Assembly (NCBI GenBank): GCA_002361175.1
Contig: DESG01000135.1
Span: forward strand, 548 to 22,912
Length of the DNA: 22,365 nucleotides
Direction: 5' to 3'
From: Lachnoclostridium sp. UBA3320
GTDB lineage: Bacteria > Bacillota > Clostridia > Lachnospirales > Lachnospiraceae
Shown: positions 7,773 to 16,156 of the stretch, in pieces
How the letters are laid out: the number at the start of each line of letters is the position of its first letter
How positions within the stretch are numbered: the first letter of the stretch is position 1
Program-made: the position numbers and the translations under genes
Notes under the pieces: generated by a model
Databases searched by the model: none
Seen by the model: the letters and a program-made list of their open reading frames with translations, nothing else
What the model was told of the DNA's origin: nothing

Positions 7773-7801
7773 TTGACAATTTTGTAACACAGTTTTAATA
7801 T
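7773..7801 (+). promoter_or_regulatory. Downstream promoter P2 of the fatty acid operon
   Basis: A perfect -35 TTGACA (7773-7778) and TAATAT (7796-7801) lie 17 bp apart, 50 bases before fabH. A weak dyad, GTTGCAA at 7757-7763 and TTGTAAC at 7782-7788, flanks the -35 box (6 of 7 positions match) and could be a regulator site, but it is too weak to call. Confidence 0.6.
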
Positions 7802-7851
7802 TAAGATAGCAGAGGTTATAGACAAATATCGGATAGGAGAATTATCGCACT

Positions 7852-8826
7852 ATGACAACAAGAATAATTGCTACAGGTGCATATGTCCCTGAACAAGTAA
7901 TCACTAATGATGACCTTTCAAAAATAGTTGATACAAGTGATGAATGGATTGTTAAGCGTACAGGGATTAAAGAGAGACATATATCATTGGGTGATAATAC
8001 ATCTGCATTTGCAGTAAAGACAGCTAAGCAGCTTATTGAAAAAGCAGGAGTAGAAATTAAAAAATTGGATTTGATAATTGTAGCATCAGTGACAGCTGAC
8101 TATGCTACACCATCTATTGCATGTATAGTACAAAAAGAGATAGGAGCATCTAATGCAGTAGCATTTGATATAAGCGCTGCCTGCAGTGGCTTTATGTTTG
8201 CGTTAAGTATAGCTGACAAGTACATAAAGTCTGGTGCTTATAATAATGCAATGATAATAGGCGCAGAGACTCTTTCAAAAATGGTTGACTGGTCTGACCG
8301 TTCAACATGTGTGCTTTTTGGAGATGGAGCTGGTGGTGTATATGTTGAAAAATCAGAAACAGGTGGTATAATAAAAGAAGAAATTGGAACAAAAGGAGAA
8401 ATCTGTGGTATACTTACAGGAGGGTATACACCATGTACAAATATATTTAATAAAAATGAAGAAAAGACAGACCATTTGTGGTATATAAATATGAATGGAA
8501 GAGAAGTTTTTAAGTTTGCCACAAAATCAGTAGTAAAAAGCGTTGAAAAAGTACTAGAAGGTTCTAATATAAATATTGATGAAATTAAATATGTAATACC
8601 ACATCAGGCCAATGCCAGAATAGTAGAAATTATTTCTAATAAACTTAAAATACCCTATGAAAAATTTTATATAAATATGGACAGATATGGAAATACTTCA
8701 TCGGCAAGTATTCCGATAGCGCTTAACGAATTAAATGAAAAAGGATTAATTGAAAGAGGGAACAAAATTCTTATGACAGGTTTTGGCGGGGGAATGACAT
8801 GGGCAACTATGTTAATCTCATGGTAG
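7852..8826 (+). CDS. fabH: Beta-ketoacyl-ACP synthase III (FabH)
   Basis: Starts fatty acid synthesis by condensing acetyl-CoA (or a branched acyl-CoA) with malonyl-ACP. The 324-aa product is typical in length and has the FabH catalytic triad: C111 in AACSGF, H251 in IPHQANA and N281 in YGNTSSAS. The glycine-rich C-terminal GFGGGMTWA is also typical. The ATG has AGGAG at 7835-7839, a long 12-base spacing. It is the first gene of a ten-gene cluster and is preceded by two tandem promoters. Primer choice (acetyl versus branched) cannot be judged from the sequence by eye. Confidence 0.96.
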   Translation: MTTRIIATGAYVPEQVITNDDLSKIVDTSDEWIVKRTGIKERHISLGDNTSAFAVKTAKQLIEKAGVEIKKLDLIIVASVTADYATPSIACIVQKEIGASNAVAFDISAACSGFMFALSIADKYIKSGAYNNAMIIGAETLSKMVDWSDRSTCVLFGDGAGGVYVEKSETGGIIKEEIGTKGEICGILTGGYTPCTNIFNKNEEKTDHLWYINMNGREVFKFATKSVVKSVEKVLEGSNINIDEIKYVIPHQANARIVEIISNKLKIPYEKFYINMDRYGNTSSASIPIALNELNEKGLIERGNKILMTGFGGGMTWATMLISW

Positions 8827-8899
8827 TATTTTGATGTATTTCTGTAAACAGATGTTTATGGAATTATATATATATTATTCTAGTTTAGGAGGAAAAATT

Positions 8900-9124
8900 A
8901 TGGTATTTGAAAAAATCAGGGAGATTATTGCAGAACAGACAGACAAAGATGAAAGCGAGATTACATTAGAAACTAATGTAAAAGACGACCTTGATGCAGA
9001 TTCTTTAGACTTATTCCAGATTATCAACGATATTGAAGATGAATTTGATATATCTGTGGAAGACCCAGAATCTATTGTTACAGTAAAAGATATAGTTGAT
9101 TTTGTTGAAAGTCATAAGAATTAA
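8900..9124 (+). CDS. acpP: Acyl carrier protein
   Basis: A 74-aa acidic protein that carries growing acyl chains on a 4'-phosphopantetheine arm. The attachment site is S35 in DLDADSLDLFQ, and the four-helix pattern is intact. The ATG at 8900 follows AGGAGG (8887-8892) by seven bases. The reading frame is open to 8831, but that extension has no ribosome site and no ACP similarity. The gene sits between fabH and fabD. A long hairpin lies directly after its stop codon, where many related clusters have fabK. Confidence 0.96.
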   Translation: MVFEKIREIIAEQTDKDESEITLETNVKDDLDADSLDLFQIINDIEDEFDISVEDPESIVTVKDIVDFVESHKN

Positions 9125-9133
9125 GAGATATAG

Positions 9134-9177
9134 TTGTCTGGCAGCACTGGTAAGTTTTTCTGGTGCGTGCTGGACAA
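9134..9177 (+). other. Long imperfect hairpin between acpP and fabD
   Basis: Bases 9134-9150 pair with 9160-9177 over 17 bp, with four G·U-type wobbles and one bulged base (9167), around a loop at 9151-9159. No T tract follows, so it is not a standard terminator. It could stabilise the acpP message 3' end, be processed, or attenuate downstream genes. It ends 23 bases before the fabD start. Confidence 0.6.
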
Positions 9178-9200
9178 TTCCATAATATTGGAGGAAATCT

Positions 9201-10142
9201 ATGAAGACTGTATTTATGTTTAGCGGTCAAGGTGCACAGTATGTGGGCATGGGAAAAGATTTGTATAATAATTATACAGTTGCTAGAGAAGTTTTTGACA
9301 GAGCAGATAAAGTGCTTGGTTATTCTATAAAAGATATTTGTTTTAATAATGGAGAAAAACTTAACGATACAGAGTTTGCGCAGCCTGCTATTCTTACTAT
9401 GAGCATTGCTGCAATGAAAGTTATAGAAGAATGTGGTGTGCGTGCTGATATGGCAGCAGGCTTAAGTCTTGGAGAGTACTGTGCATACGTGGCAAGTGGT
9501 GCTATGGATTTTGAAGAAGCAGTTGCTCTTGTTCAGAAAAGAGGAAAATTCATGGCAGAAGCAGTTCCTTATGGAAAGGGTGCTATGTATGCCATTATAG
9601 GATTAGATACAGAGTTAGTTGAAGAAGCTTGTAATGAAATTGTGAATGAAGGTTTGGGTCTTGTAGTTCCTGCCAATTATAATGCACCTGGACAGATTGT
9701 AATAGCAGGAGAAACAGAGGCTGTAAAAAGAGCAGCAGAACTTGCAAAAGAAAAGGGAGCAAAGATGGCAGTAAGACTTAAAGTAAGTGGACCTTTTCAT
9801 ACAGAACTTTTAAAGCCAGCAGCAGATAAGCTTAGCAAAGAACTTAAAAAGATGACAATATCACCTATGAATATACCTGTCTATACAAATGTCAATGCAG
9901 AGGTTGTTGAATCAGAAAATAATATTATCCCTATATTAGAAAAGCAGATATGTTCTCCTGTAAGATGGGAAGAGACAATACGCAATATGCATAAAAACGG
10001 TGCAGATACATTTATTGAACTAGGTCCTGGCAAAGCATTGTGTGGCTTTGTAAAGCGCATATTAAAAGGTGTTACAAATTTAAATGTAGAAGATACGTCT
10101 ACGCTTCAAAAAACTTTAGATAAATTAAACGAAGCAGTGTAG
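9201..10142 (+). CDS. fabD: Malonyl-CoA:ACP transacylase (FabD)
   Basis: Transfers malonyl from CoA to ACP, supplying the elongation unit. The 313-aa length is standard. The product opens with VFMFSGQGAQYVGMG, the oxyanion-loop motif. The nucleophile is S89 in GLSLGEY and the catalytic His is H200 in SGPFHTELL. The ATG has GGAGG nine to ten bases upstream. It follows the acpP hairpin and precedes fabG by 25 bases. No anomaly was seen. Confidence 0.96.
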   Translation: MKTVFMFSGQGAQYVGMGKDLYNNYTVAREVFDRADKVLGYSIKDICFNNGEKLNDTEFAQPAILTMSIAAMKVIEECGVRADMAAGLSLGEYCAYVASGAMDFEEAVALVQKRGKFMAEAVPYGKGAMYAIIGLDTELVEEACNEIVNEGLGLVVPANYNAPGQIVIAGETEAVKRAAELAKEKGAKMAVRLKVSGPFHTELLKPAADKLSKELKKMTISPMNIPVYTNVNAEVVESENNIIPILEKQICSPVRWEETIRNMHKNGADTFIELGPGKALCGFVKRILKGVTNLNVEDTSTLQKTLDKLNEAV

Positions 10143-10167
10143 TATCATTAAAAATATTTAGAAAGAA

Positions 10168-10908
10168 ATGGTAAGACATATGTTAAAAGGAAAAACAGCA
10201 GTAGTTACAGGTGCATCAAAAGGCATAGGCAAAGCAATAGCCATTGCATTGGCAAAAGAGGGCTGTAATATTGTGCTTAATTACCACAGTATGGTATCAG
10301 ACAGTACAATAAAAGAGATTGAAAATTTGGGTGTAAAATGTATGCCAGTACAGGGAGATGTGGCAGACTTTGCATTTGCAGCGCAGTTTATAAAAGATAT
10401 AAAAAAAGAATTTACTACACTTGATATACTTGTAAATAATGCAGGAATAACAAGAGACATGCTCCTTATGCGTATGTCTGAAAAGCAGTTCGATGAGGTT
10501 ATAAATACAAACCTTAAAGGTACATTTAATATGATGCGTCATGCGAGCAGTCTTATGATTAAACAGCGCAGTGGAGCAATAATTAATATGGCGTCAGTTG
10601 TCGGTATTACAGGCAATGTTGGACAGGCAAACTATGCGGCATCTAAAGCTGGTATAATTGGGCTTACAAAGTCTGCTGCTAAAGAACTTGCACAGAGAGG
10701 TATTACATGTAATGCCATTGCTCCAGGATTTGTTGAAACTGATATGACAGATGTCCTTGCTTTAGAAACTAAGCAAGAGATACTTAAAGCAATTCCTTTA
10801 AAACGTGCTGGCAGTGTTTACGATATCGCTAATGCAGCTGTATTTTTAGCTAAAAATACATATATCACAGGTCAAGTGTTAAATGTAGATGGCGGCATGG
10901 TTATGTAA
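10168..10908 (+). CDS. fabG: 3-oxoacyl-ACP reductase (FabG)
   Basis: An NADPH-dependent short-chain dehydrogenase that reduces beta-ketoacyl-ACP. Counting from the first ATG, the Rossmann motif TGASKGIG is at residues 14-21, followed by VNNAGITRD and the catalytic S143, Y156 and K160 in SVVGITGN...YAASKAG. The end is GQVLNVDGGMVM, typical of FabG. The start is uncertain: ATG 10168 has only weak GAAAG upstream, while ATG 10180 would give the standard MLKGKTAVVTG start (242 aa) with no clear ribosome site of its own. It lies within the fab cluster between fabD and fabF. Confidence 0.95.
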   Translation: MVRHMLKGKTAVVTGASKGIGKAIAIALAKEGCNIVLNYHSMVSDSTIKEIENLGVKCMPVQGDVADFAFAAQFIKDIKKEFTTLDILVNNAGITRDMLLMRMSEKQFDEVINTNLKGTFNMMRHASSLMIKQRSGAIINMASVVGITGNVGQANYAASKAGIIGLTKSAAKELAQRGITCNAIAPGFVETDMTDVLALETKQEILKAIPLKRAGSVYDIANAAVFLAKNTYITGQVLNVDGGMVM

Positions 10909-10950
10909 TGTGTTTTAAGTCAACAGCTATTTAGAAACGAGGTTTTTATA

Positions 10951-12198
10951 ATGACTAGAAGATGTGTTATTACGGGAATGGGTGCAGTTACTCCGCTTGG
11001 AAGCACAGTTGCTTCATTTTGGGATGGAATAAAGAATGGCGTATGTGGCATAGATATAATTACAAGGTTTGACACAACAGATTTTAAGGTAAAGATTGCT
11101 GCACAAGTCAAAGGATTTGACGCTTTGGAGTATATAAGCAAAAAGGATATAAAGAGAAACGATTTATATTCTATCTATGCTATGGCAGCGGCAGCGCAAG
11201 CTGTAGGTGACAGTGACCTTAAAATTACAGATGACAATGCTTTGCGTACAGGCGTAATTGTAGGTTCTGGAATCGGTGGACTTATAACTATGCAGGAACA
11301 AGTAATACGCCTTAATGAAAAAGGTCCTTCAAGAGTTTCACCTCTTTTTATACCTATGACAATAGGCAATATGGCAGCGGGAAATATTGCCTTGCAATAT
11401 GGGGCAAAAGGAGAGTGTGAAAACATTGTTACAGCATGTTCTACAAGTACACATTCAATCGGAGCTGCATTTCGCAATATTAAACATGGTTATCTTGATG
11501 CTTGCATAGCAGGAGGTACTGAAGCTTGTATATGCGAGATAGGCATAGCTGGCTTTACTAATCTTACTGCTCTTTCTGTCAATGAAGACCCTCTTAAAGC
11601 ATGCAGACCTTTTGATAAAGAAAGAGATGGTTTTGTAATGGGAGAAGGGGCTGGTATACTTATTCTTGAAGAACTAGAACATGCACTTGCAAGAGGTGCT
11701 CATATTTATGGCGAGATAACAGGCTTTGGTTCAACTTGCGATGCATATCATATGACAGCTCCTTCTCCTGATGGCTTAGGTGCTGCCAATGCCATGAAAC
11801 TTGCAATAGAAGAGTCAGGAATAAAACCTTCAGATATATCTTATATTAACGCACATGGCACGAGTACTCATGCAAATGAAGCCGCTGAAACCAAAGCAAT
11901 TAAGCTTGCATTTGGTGAAGATGCGTACAAAATTCCTATAAGTTCAACTAAATCTATGACAGGACATCTGCTTGGAGCAGCAGGGGCAATAGAATCTATA
12001 GTATGTTTAAAAGCTCTTGAAGAAGGATTTTTACCACCGACAATCAATTACCACAACCCAGATGAGGAGTGTGATCTTGATTATATCCCAAATGTGGGAA
12101 GAAAAGCAGAAAATGCAAAGTATGCACTATCTAATACGTTTGGCTTTGGAGGTCACAATGGCGTACTCTGTTTTAAAAAATGGGAAGGAGTAAAATAA
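10951..12198 (+). CDS. fabF: Beta-ketoacyl-ACP synthase II (FabF)
   Basis: An elongating condensing enzyme joining acyl-ACP and malonyl-ACP. The 415-aa length is standard. It has the Cys-His-His triad: C163 in TACSTSTHS, H302 in NAHGTSTHANEA and H339 in SMTGHLLGAAGA, with K334 in STKSM. The C-terminal SNTFGFGGHNG loop is conserved. The ribosome site is weak (ACGAGG, 10938-10943). It is the only elongation condensing enzyme in the window, so it may serve all chain lengths. The stop is three bases before the accB start, which indicates tight coupling. Confidence 0.96.
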   Translation: MTRRCVITGMGAVTPLGSTVASFWDGIKNGVCGIDIITRFDTTDFKVKIAAQVKGFDALEYISKKDIKRNDLYSIYAMAAAAQAVGDSDLKITDDNALRTGVIVGSGIGGLITMQEQVIRLNEKGPSRVSPLFIPMTIGNMAAGNIALQYGAKGECENIVTACSTSTHSIGAAFRNIKHGYLDACIAGGTEACICEIGIAGFTNLTALSVNEDPLKACRPFDKERDGFVMGEGAGILILEELEHALARGAHIYGEITGFGSTCDAYHMTAPSPDGLGAANAMKLAIEESGIKPSDISYINAHGTSTHANEAAETKAIKLAFGEDAYKIPISSTKSMTGHLLGAAGAIESIVCLKALEEGFLPPTINYHNPDEECDLDYIPNVGRKAENAKYALSNTFGFGGHNGVLCFKKWEGVK

Positions 12199-12201
12199 AT
12201 T

Positions 12202-12612
12202 ATGCAGTTTGAAGAACTTAAAGAGCTTATTACAATATTTGAAAAATCAGACATGAATGAACTTAAAGTACAATTTGACAATGCATCAATTTATCTAAAC
12301 AGGGGCAGTGGTCAGGGCGTTAAAGAAGATACATCTAATACCGAACCATCACCATTGACAGTAACTACTGTTTCTTCTGAAAAATATATAAAAGCTCCTA
12401 TTGTAGGTACATTTTATCAGAGTGCATCACCAGAGAAACCTCCTTATGTAAAAAAAGGTGACAAAATAAAAAAAGGTGATATAGTGTGTATAATTGAAGC
12501 AATGAAATTTATGAATGAAGTTACAAGTGAAGAAGATGGAGAAATTTTAGAAGTTCTTGTAAAGGATGGAGAATTTGTAGAGTTTGGTGCACCACTTTTT
12601 AAGCTTAAATAA
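12202..12612 (+). CDS. accB: Biotin carboxyl carrier protein of acetyl-CoA carboxylase (AccB)
   Basis: Carries carboxyl-biotin between the carboxylase and transferase halves of acetyl-CoA carboxylase. The 136-aa protein has an N-terminal helical segment (residues 1-35), a Ser/Thr/Pro-rich linker (about 40-62) and a biotinyl domain at 66-136. Biotin attaches at K102 in IEAMKFMNEV; Phe replaces the more common Leu after the Lys, and the Met-Lys core is intact. The start has AAGGAG inside the 3' end of fabF. It must be biotinylated by a ligase encoded outside the window. Confidence 0.95.
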   Translation: MQFEELKELITIFEKSDMNELKVQFDNASIYLNRGSGQGVKEDTSNTEPSPLTVTTVSSEKYIKAPIVGTFYQSASPEKPPYVKKGDKIKKGDIVCIIEAMKFMNEVTSEEDGEILEVLVKDGEFVEFGAPLFKLK

Positions 12613-12627
12613 TTTAGGAGAGCTGCT

Positions 12628-13047
12628 ATGGATATAAAAGAAATAATGGAGATTATTCCACATAGACAACCATTTCTTCTTATTGATAGAATAGAGGAAA
12701 TAAAAGAAGGAGAATCTGTTACAGCTATAAAAAATGTGACATATAATGAACCATTTTTTGCAGGACATTTCCCGAAAGAGCCTGTTATGCCTGGTGTGTT
12801 GGTAGTTGAGGCAATGGCACAGGCTGGAGCTGTTGCAATACTTTCAATGGAAAATTTTAAGGGAAAGACGGCATATTTTGGCGGAATTAAAAACGCTAAA
12901 TTTAAAAAGAAAATAGTACCAGGCGACACATTGCGCCTTGAGGTTAAAATAGAAAAATTAAAGAAAAATGCAGGTATTGGACAGGGCATTGCTTACGTTG
13001 GCGACAAAGTTGCAGCTCAAGCTGAACTTATATTTATGATTGGCTAG
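12628..13047 (+). CDS. fabZ: 3-hydroxyacyl-ACP dehydratase (FabZ)
   Basis: Removes water from 3-hydroxyacyl-ACP to give trans-2-enoyl-ACP. The 139-aa hot-dog-fold protein starts with IMEIIPHRQPFLLIDRI. Its catalytic pair is H47 in GHFPKEPVMPG and E61 in VVEAMAQAG. AGGAGAG lies upstream of the ATG. It is placed among the acc genes, as is common in Firmicutes. The enzyme for the next step, enoyl-ACP reductase, is not in this window. Confidence 0.96.
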   Translation: MDIKEIMEIIPHRQPFLLIDRIEEIKEGESVTAIKNVTYNEPFFAGHFPKEPVMPGVLVVEAMAQAGAVAILSMENFKGKTAYFGGIKNAKFKKKIVPGDTLRLEVKIEKLKKNAGIGQGIAYVGDKVAAQAELIFMIG

Positions 13048-13076
13048 TGCTAGGTTTTGCAAGATAGGAGGAATAT

Positions 13077-14423
13077 ATGTTCGACAAGATTTTAATTGCC
13101 AATCGCGGTGAAATTGCAGTGCGTATAATTAGGGCGTGCCGTGAAATGGGGATTAAGACGGTAGCGGTATTTTCAGAACCTGACAGAGAAGCTCTTCATA
13201 CACAGCTTGCAGATGAAGCTGTATGCATAGGCTCTGCAAAAGTAACAGACAGTTATCTTAATATGACAAATATAATAAGTGCAGCTGTTGAAAAAAAAGC
13301 ACAAGCACTGCACCCAGGTTTTGGTTTTTTATCAGAAAACAGCACATTTGCTACTATGTGTGAAGAATGCAATATTAAATTTATCGGACCTTGCGCTGAT
13401 GCAATAGATGCCCTTGGCAATAAATCCAACGCAAGGAATATAATGATAAAAGCGGGAGTTCCTGTTATACCTGGCAGTGATGGTGTAGTCAAAAATCTTA
13501 GTCAGGCATATAAAGTTGCTAAAGAGATTGGCTATCCTGTAATGGTTAAAGCTTCAGCAGGCGGAGGCGGTAAAGGCATAAGGATAGTTCGCACAGAAAA
13601 AAGTTTAGAGGAAGCTTTTGAATCAGCTAAAAGTGAAACAGCTAAAGCTTTTGGCGATGATAATATGTATATTGAGAAGTTAATTGAAAATGCAAGGCAT
13701 GTAGAAGTGCAGATATTAGGAGATAACTACGGCAATATTATACACCTTGGAGAAAGGGATTGTTCAATTCAGAGAAAGAATCAGAAAGTGCTTGAAGAAT
13801 CACCATGTCCTGTGTTGCCTCGTGATATACGTGAAAAAATGTACAATTCTGCTGTGCTTGCCGCAAAAACTGTTGGCTATAAAAATGCAGGAACTGTAGA
13901 GTTTTTATACGATGAAAAATGCCAAAAGTATTACTTTATGGAAATGAATACACGTGTACAAGTAGAACATCCTGTCACAGAGATGGTTACAGGAATTGAT
14001 ATAGTAAAAGAACAAATAAAAATTGCATATGGGAAAAGAATCTCTATAGAGCAAAAAGATGTAAAGATAAATGGACATGCGATTGAGTGCAGAATCAATG
14101 CAGAAAACCCAGCTAAGAACTTTGCTCCATGCCCTGGGCTTATAGAATATCTTCTTTTACCAGCCGGAGGACTTGGAGTTCGTGTTGATACTGCAATATA
14201 TGAAGGATATGAAATACCTCCATTTTATGATTCAATGATTGCCAAAGTAATAGTACATGGTGAGAACAGAAAAGAGGCAATCTCAAAGATGAAACGTGCT
14301 CTATATGAGTTTATTATAGATGGAATTGATACTAATATTGAATTTCAAAACAATATATTAAATAATCCAGATTATCAGAAAGGTAATTTTAACACTTCAT
14401 TTTTAGAAAATTGGAAGGAATGA
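13077..14423 (+). CDS. accC: Biotin carboxylase subunit of acetyl-CoA carboxylase (AccC)
   Basis: ATP-dependent carboxylation of biotin on AccB. The 448-aa length nearly equals the 449 aa of Escherichia coli AccC. It starts MFDKILIANRGEIAVRIIRACREMG, shown here for domain recognition only at residues 1-20 or so. The ATP-grasp domain includes K158 and the glycine-rich ASAGGGGKGIR loop. The active-site segment MEMNTRVQVEHPVTE begins at residue 288, with E289, N291 and R293. It has a strong AGGAGG ribosome site. The stop is four bases before the accD start, so translation is probably coupled. Confidence 0.97.
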   Translation: MFDKILIANRGEIAVRIIRACREMGIKTVAVFSEPDREALHTQLADEAVCIGSAKVTDSYLNMTNIISAAVEKKAQALHPGFGFLSENSTFATMCEECNIKFIGPCADAIDALGNKSNARNIMIKAGVPVIPGSDGVVKNLSQAYKVAKEIGYPVMVKASAGGGGKGIRIVRTEKSLEEAFESAKSETAKAFGDDNMYIEKLIENARHVEVQILGDNYGNIIHLGERDCSIQRKNQKVLEESPCPVLPRDIREKMYNSAVLAAKTVGYKNAGTVEFLYDEKCQKYYFMEMNTRVQVEHPVTEMVTGIDIVKEQIKIAYGKRISIEQKDVKINGHAIECRINAENPAKNFAPCPGLIEYLLLPAGGLGVRVDTAIYEGYEIPPFYDSMIAKVIVHGENRKEAISKMKRALYEFIIDGIDTNIEFQNNILNNPDYQKGNFNTSFLENWKE

Positions 14424-14427
14424 TGCC

Positions 14428-15291
14428 ATGAATTTATTTAAAAAAAATTATTTTTCATTGGACGGAAATGAAGATAAAAGAAAAAGTGACCGCCGAAAAA
14501 GGCGGAATGAGCCATCTATACCTGATGGTATGTGGATTAAATGTAATACCTGCAAATCAATAATTTATAAAAAGGAAGTTACTGAATATAAATTATGCCC
14601 AAACTGCGGTGCTCATTTTAGAATGAGTCCAGAGGAGAGAATTAAAATTACATGTGATGAAGGAAGTTTTATTGAATTTGACAGCAATATAAGACCTAAA
14701 AATCCTATGAAATATCCAGGATATGACGAGGTTATTGAAAAAGCACAGGAAAAATCAGGTATTTCTGAAGCAGTTGTGACAGGACATGGAAATATTGATG
14801 GATATGAAGTGGTTTTGGCTATAATGGATAGTCATTTTATGATGGGAAGCATGGGCTCAGTAGTTGGCGAAAAAGTTACTCGTGCTGTTGAATATGCAAC
14901 TCAATATAGACTTCCTTTGATTATCTTTACTACATCTGGCGGAGCAAGAATGCAAGAAGGTATTATTTCTCTTCTACAGATGGCAAAGGTTTCTTCTGCA
15001 CTTGCAAGACATGACGAAGCAGGACTTTTATATATTACAGTTCTTACAGACCCAACTACAGGCGGTGTCACAGCAAGTTTTGCGATGCTTGGTGATATAA
15101 TACTTTCAGAGCCAAAGGCACTTATAGGTTTTGCTGGACAAAGAGTTATTCAGGGAACTATACACCAAAAACTTCCAGAGGGTTTTCAGAGAGCTGAATT
15201 TCAGTTAGAACATGGTTTTATAGACCGAATAGTGCCTAGAGAAAGTCTTAGAGATGAGCTTGCAGTTATTTTAAAACTGCATAGCAGTTAA
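14428..15291 (+). CDS. accD: Acetyl-CoA carboxylase carboxyltransferase beta subunit (AccD)
   Basis: The beta half of the carboxyltransferase that moves CO2 from carboxybiotin to acetyl-CoA. The 287-aa protein has a basic N-terminal tail (KRKSDRRKRRNE), then a four-Cys zinc ribbon (C39, C42, C57, C60), then the crotonase-like domain with TTSGGARMQEG and DPTTGGVTASFAMLGD. The residues near the C-terminus, FAGQRVIQGTIHQKLPEGFQ, are typical. It starts four bases after accC, and accA follows by 32 bases, giving a full carboxyltransferase pair. Confidence 0.96.
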   Translation: MNLFKKNYFSLDGNEDKRKSDRRKRRNEPSIPDGMWIKCNTCKSIIYKKEVTEYKLCPNCGAHFRMSPEERIKITCDEGSFIEFDSNIRPKNPMKYPGYDEVIEKAQEKSGISEAVVTGHGNIDGYEVVLAIMDSHFMMGSMGSVVGEKVTRAVEYATQYRLPLIIFTTSGGARMQEGIISLLQMAKVSSALARHDEAGLLYITVLTDPTTGGVTASFAMLGDIILSEPKALIGFAGQRVIQGTIHQKLPEGFQRAEFQLEHGFIDRIVPRESLRDELAVILKLHSS

Positions 15292-15323
15292 TTCTATTTT
15301 TGTAGGCATGAAGGAGATTTGTT

Positions 15324-16124
15324 ATGAATGAAACGATGAGAAAAGTAGCGATTGCCAGAAAAATAGAACGACCTAATACAATAGAATTTATAAAGGCAAT
15401 TTTTGATGATTTTTTAGAATTTCATGGAGATAGGCTTTATGCTGATGATGGTGCTGTTGTAGGTGGAATCGCACGTTTTGAAGATATTCCTGTAACTGTG
15501 GTTGGAATTCAAAAAGGACATGACCTTGATGAAAATGTAAAGTGTAATTTTGGACAGCCAGAGCCAGAGGGATATCGCAAGGCACTTCGCCTTATGAAAC
15601 AGGCAGAAAAATTTAAACGACCAGTTATTACATTTATTAATACAGCGGGGGCGTATCCTGGAATTGAAGCAGAAGAAAGAGGGCAGGGAGAAGCGATTGC
15701 AAGAAACTTAAAGGAGATGTCTAATTTAAAAACTCCAATTATAAGCATTTTTACTGGTGAAGGAGGAAGTGGAGGTGCGCTTGCACTTGCAGTTGCTGAC
15801 ACAGTGTGGATGCTTGAAAACGGAATGTTTTCTGTACTTTCGCCAGAAGGATTTGCAAGTATACTTTGGAGAGACCCATCAAGAGTAGAAGAGGCAGCAG
15901 CTCTTATGAAAATGACTGCAAAAGATCTTATGAGAGACCATGTAATAGATAAAATTTTTTCAGAACCGAAAGAGGGTATTGAAAATAATCTTAAATTTAC
16001 AACAGAGCAAATAAAGAACGCATTAAGAGAAACACTGCCCAAACTGCGCAGTTTGTCTATAGATGGGCTTCTTGGAAGACGATATAATAGGTTTAGACAA
16101 TATGGGGAATTTATTGAGGATTAA
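15324..16124 (+). CDS. accA: Acetyl-CoA carboxylase carboxyltransferase alpha subunit (AccA)
   Basis: The alpha partner of AccD. The 266-aa protein contains FHGDRLYADDGAVVGGIARF, FINTAGAYPGIEAEERGQ and EGGSGGALALAVAD, the carboxyltransferase core. It is shorter than the roughly 320-aa Escherichia coli and Bacillus proteins because the N-terminal extension is reduced. The core looks intact, so this is probably a lineage form rather than a truncation. AAGGAG lies before the ATG. It is the last classical gene of the fatty acid cluster, and no terminator was found between it and the hemerythrin gene 32 bases on. Confidence 0.95.
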   Translation: MNETMRKVAIARKIERPNTIEFIKAIFDDFLEFHGDRLYADDGAVVGGIARFEDIPVTVVGIQKGHDLDENVKCNFGQPEPEGYRKALRLMKQAEKFKRPVITFINTAGAYPGIEAEERGQGEAIARNLKEMSNLKTPIISIFTGEGGSGGALALAVADTVWMLENGMFSVLSPEGFASILWRDPSRVEEAAALMKMTAKDLMRDHVIDKIFSEPKEGIENNLKFTTEQIKNALRETLPKLRSLSIDGLLGRRYNRFRQYGEFIED

Positions 16125-16156
16125 TATTAAAAAATGCAATAAAGGAGGATTAGATT

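Noticed and set aside
7602..7851. FapR operator, riboswitch or small RNA in the 250-base gap before fabH
   Set aside because: Apart from the terminator, two promoters and one weak dyad, no conserved riboswitch core or FapR-like palindrome was recognised.
8831..8899. N-terminal extension of the acyl carrier protein frame
   Set aside because: It has no ribosome site and no ACP similarity, while ATG 8900 has AGGAGG at ideal spacing and gives a standard 74-aa ACP.
12444..12989. 181-codon open frame antisense to accB/fabZ
   Set aside because: It spans two well-supported genes on the opposite strand and shows Ser/Ile-rich composition typical of antisense reading of AT-rich genes.
15509..16042. 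177-codon open frame antisense to accA
   Set aside because: It lies wholly within accA, has low-complexity Ser/Ala/Pro composition, and has no ribosome site or recognisable domain; it is a shadow of the accA codons.
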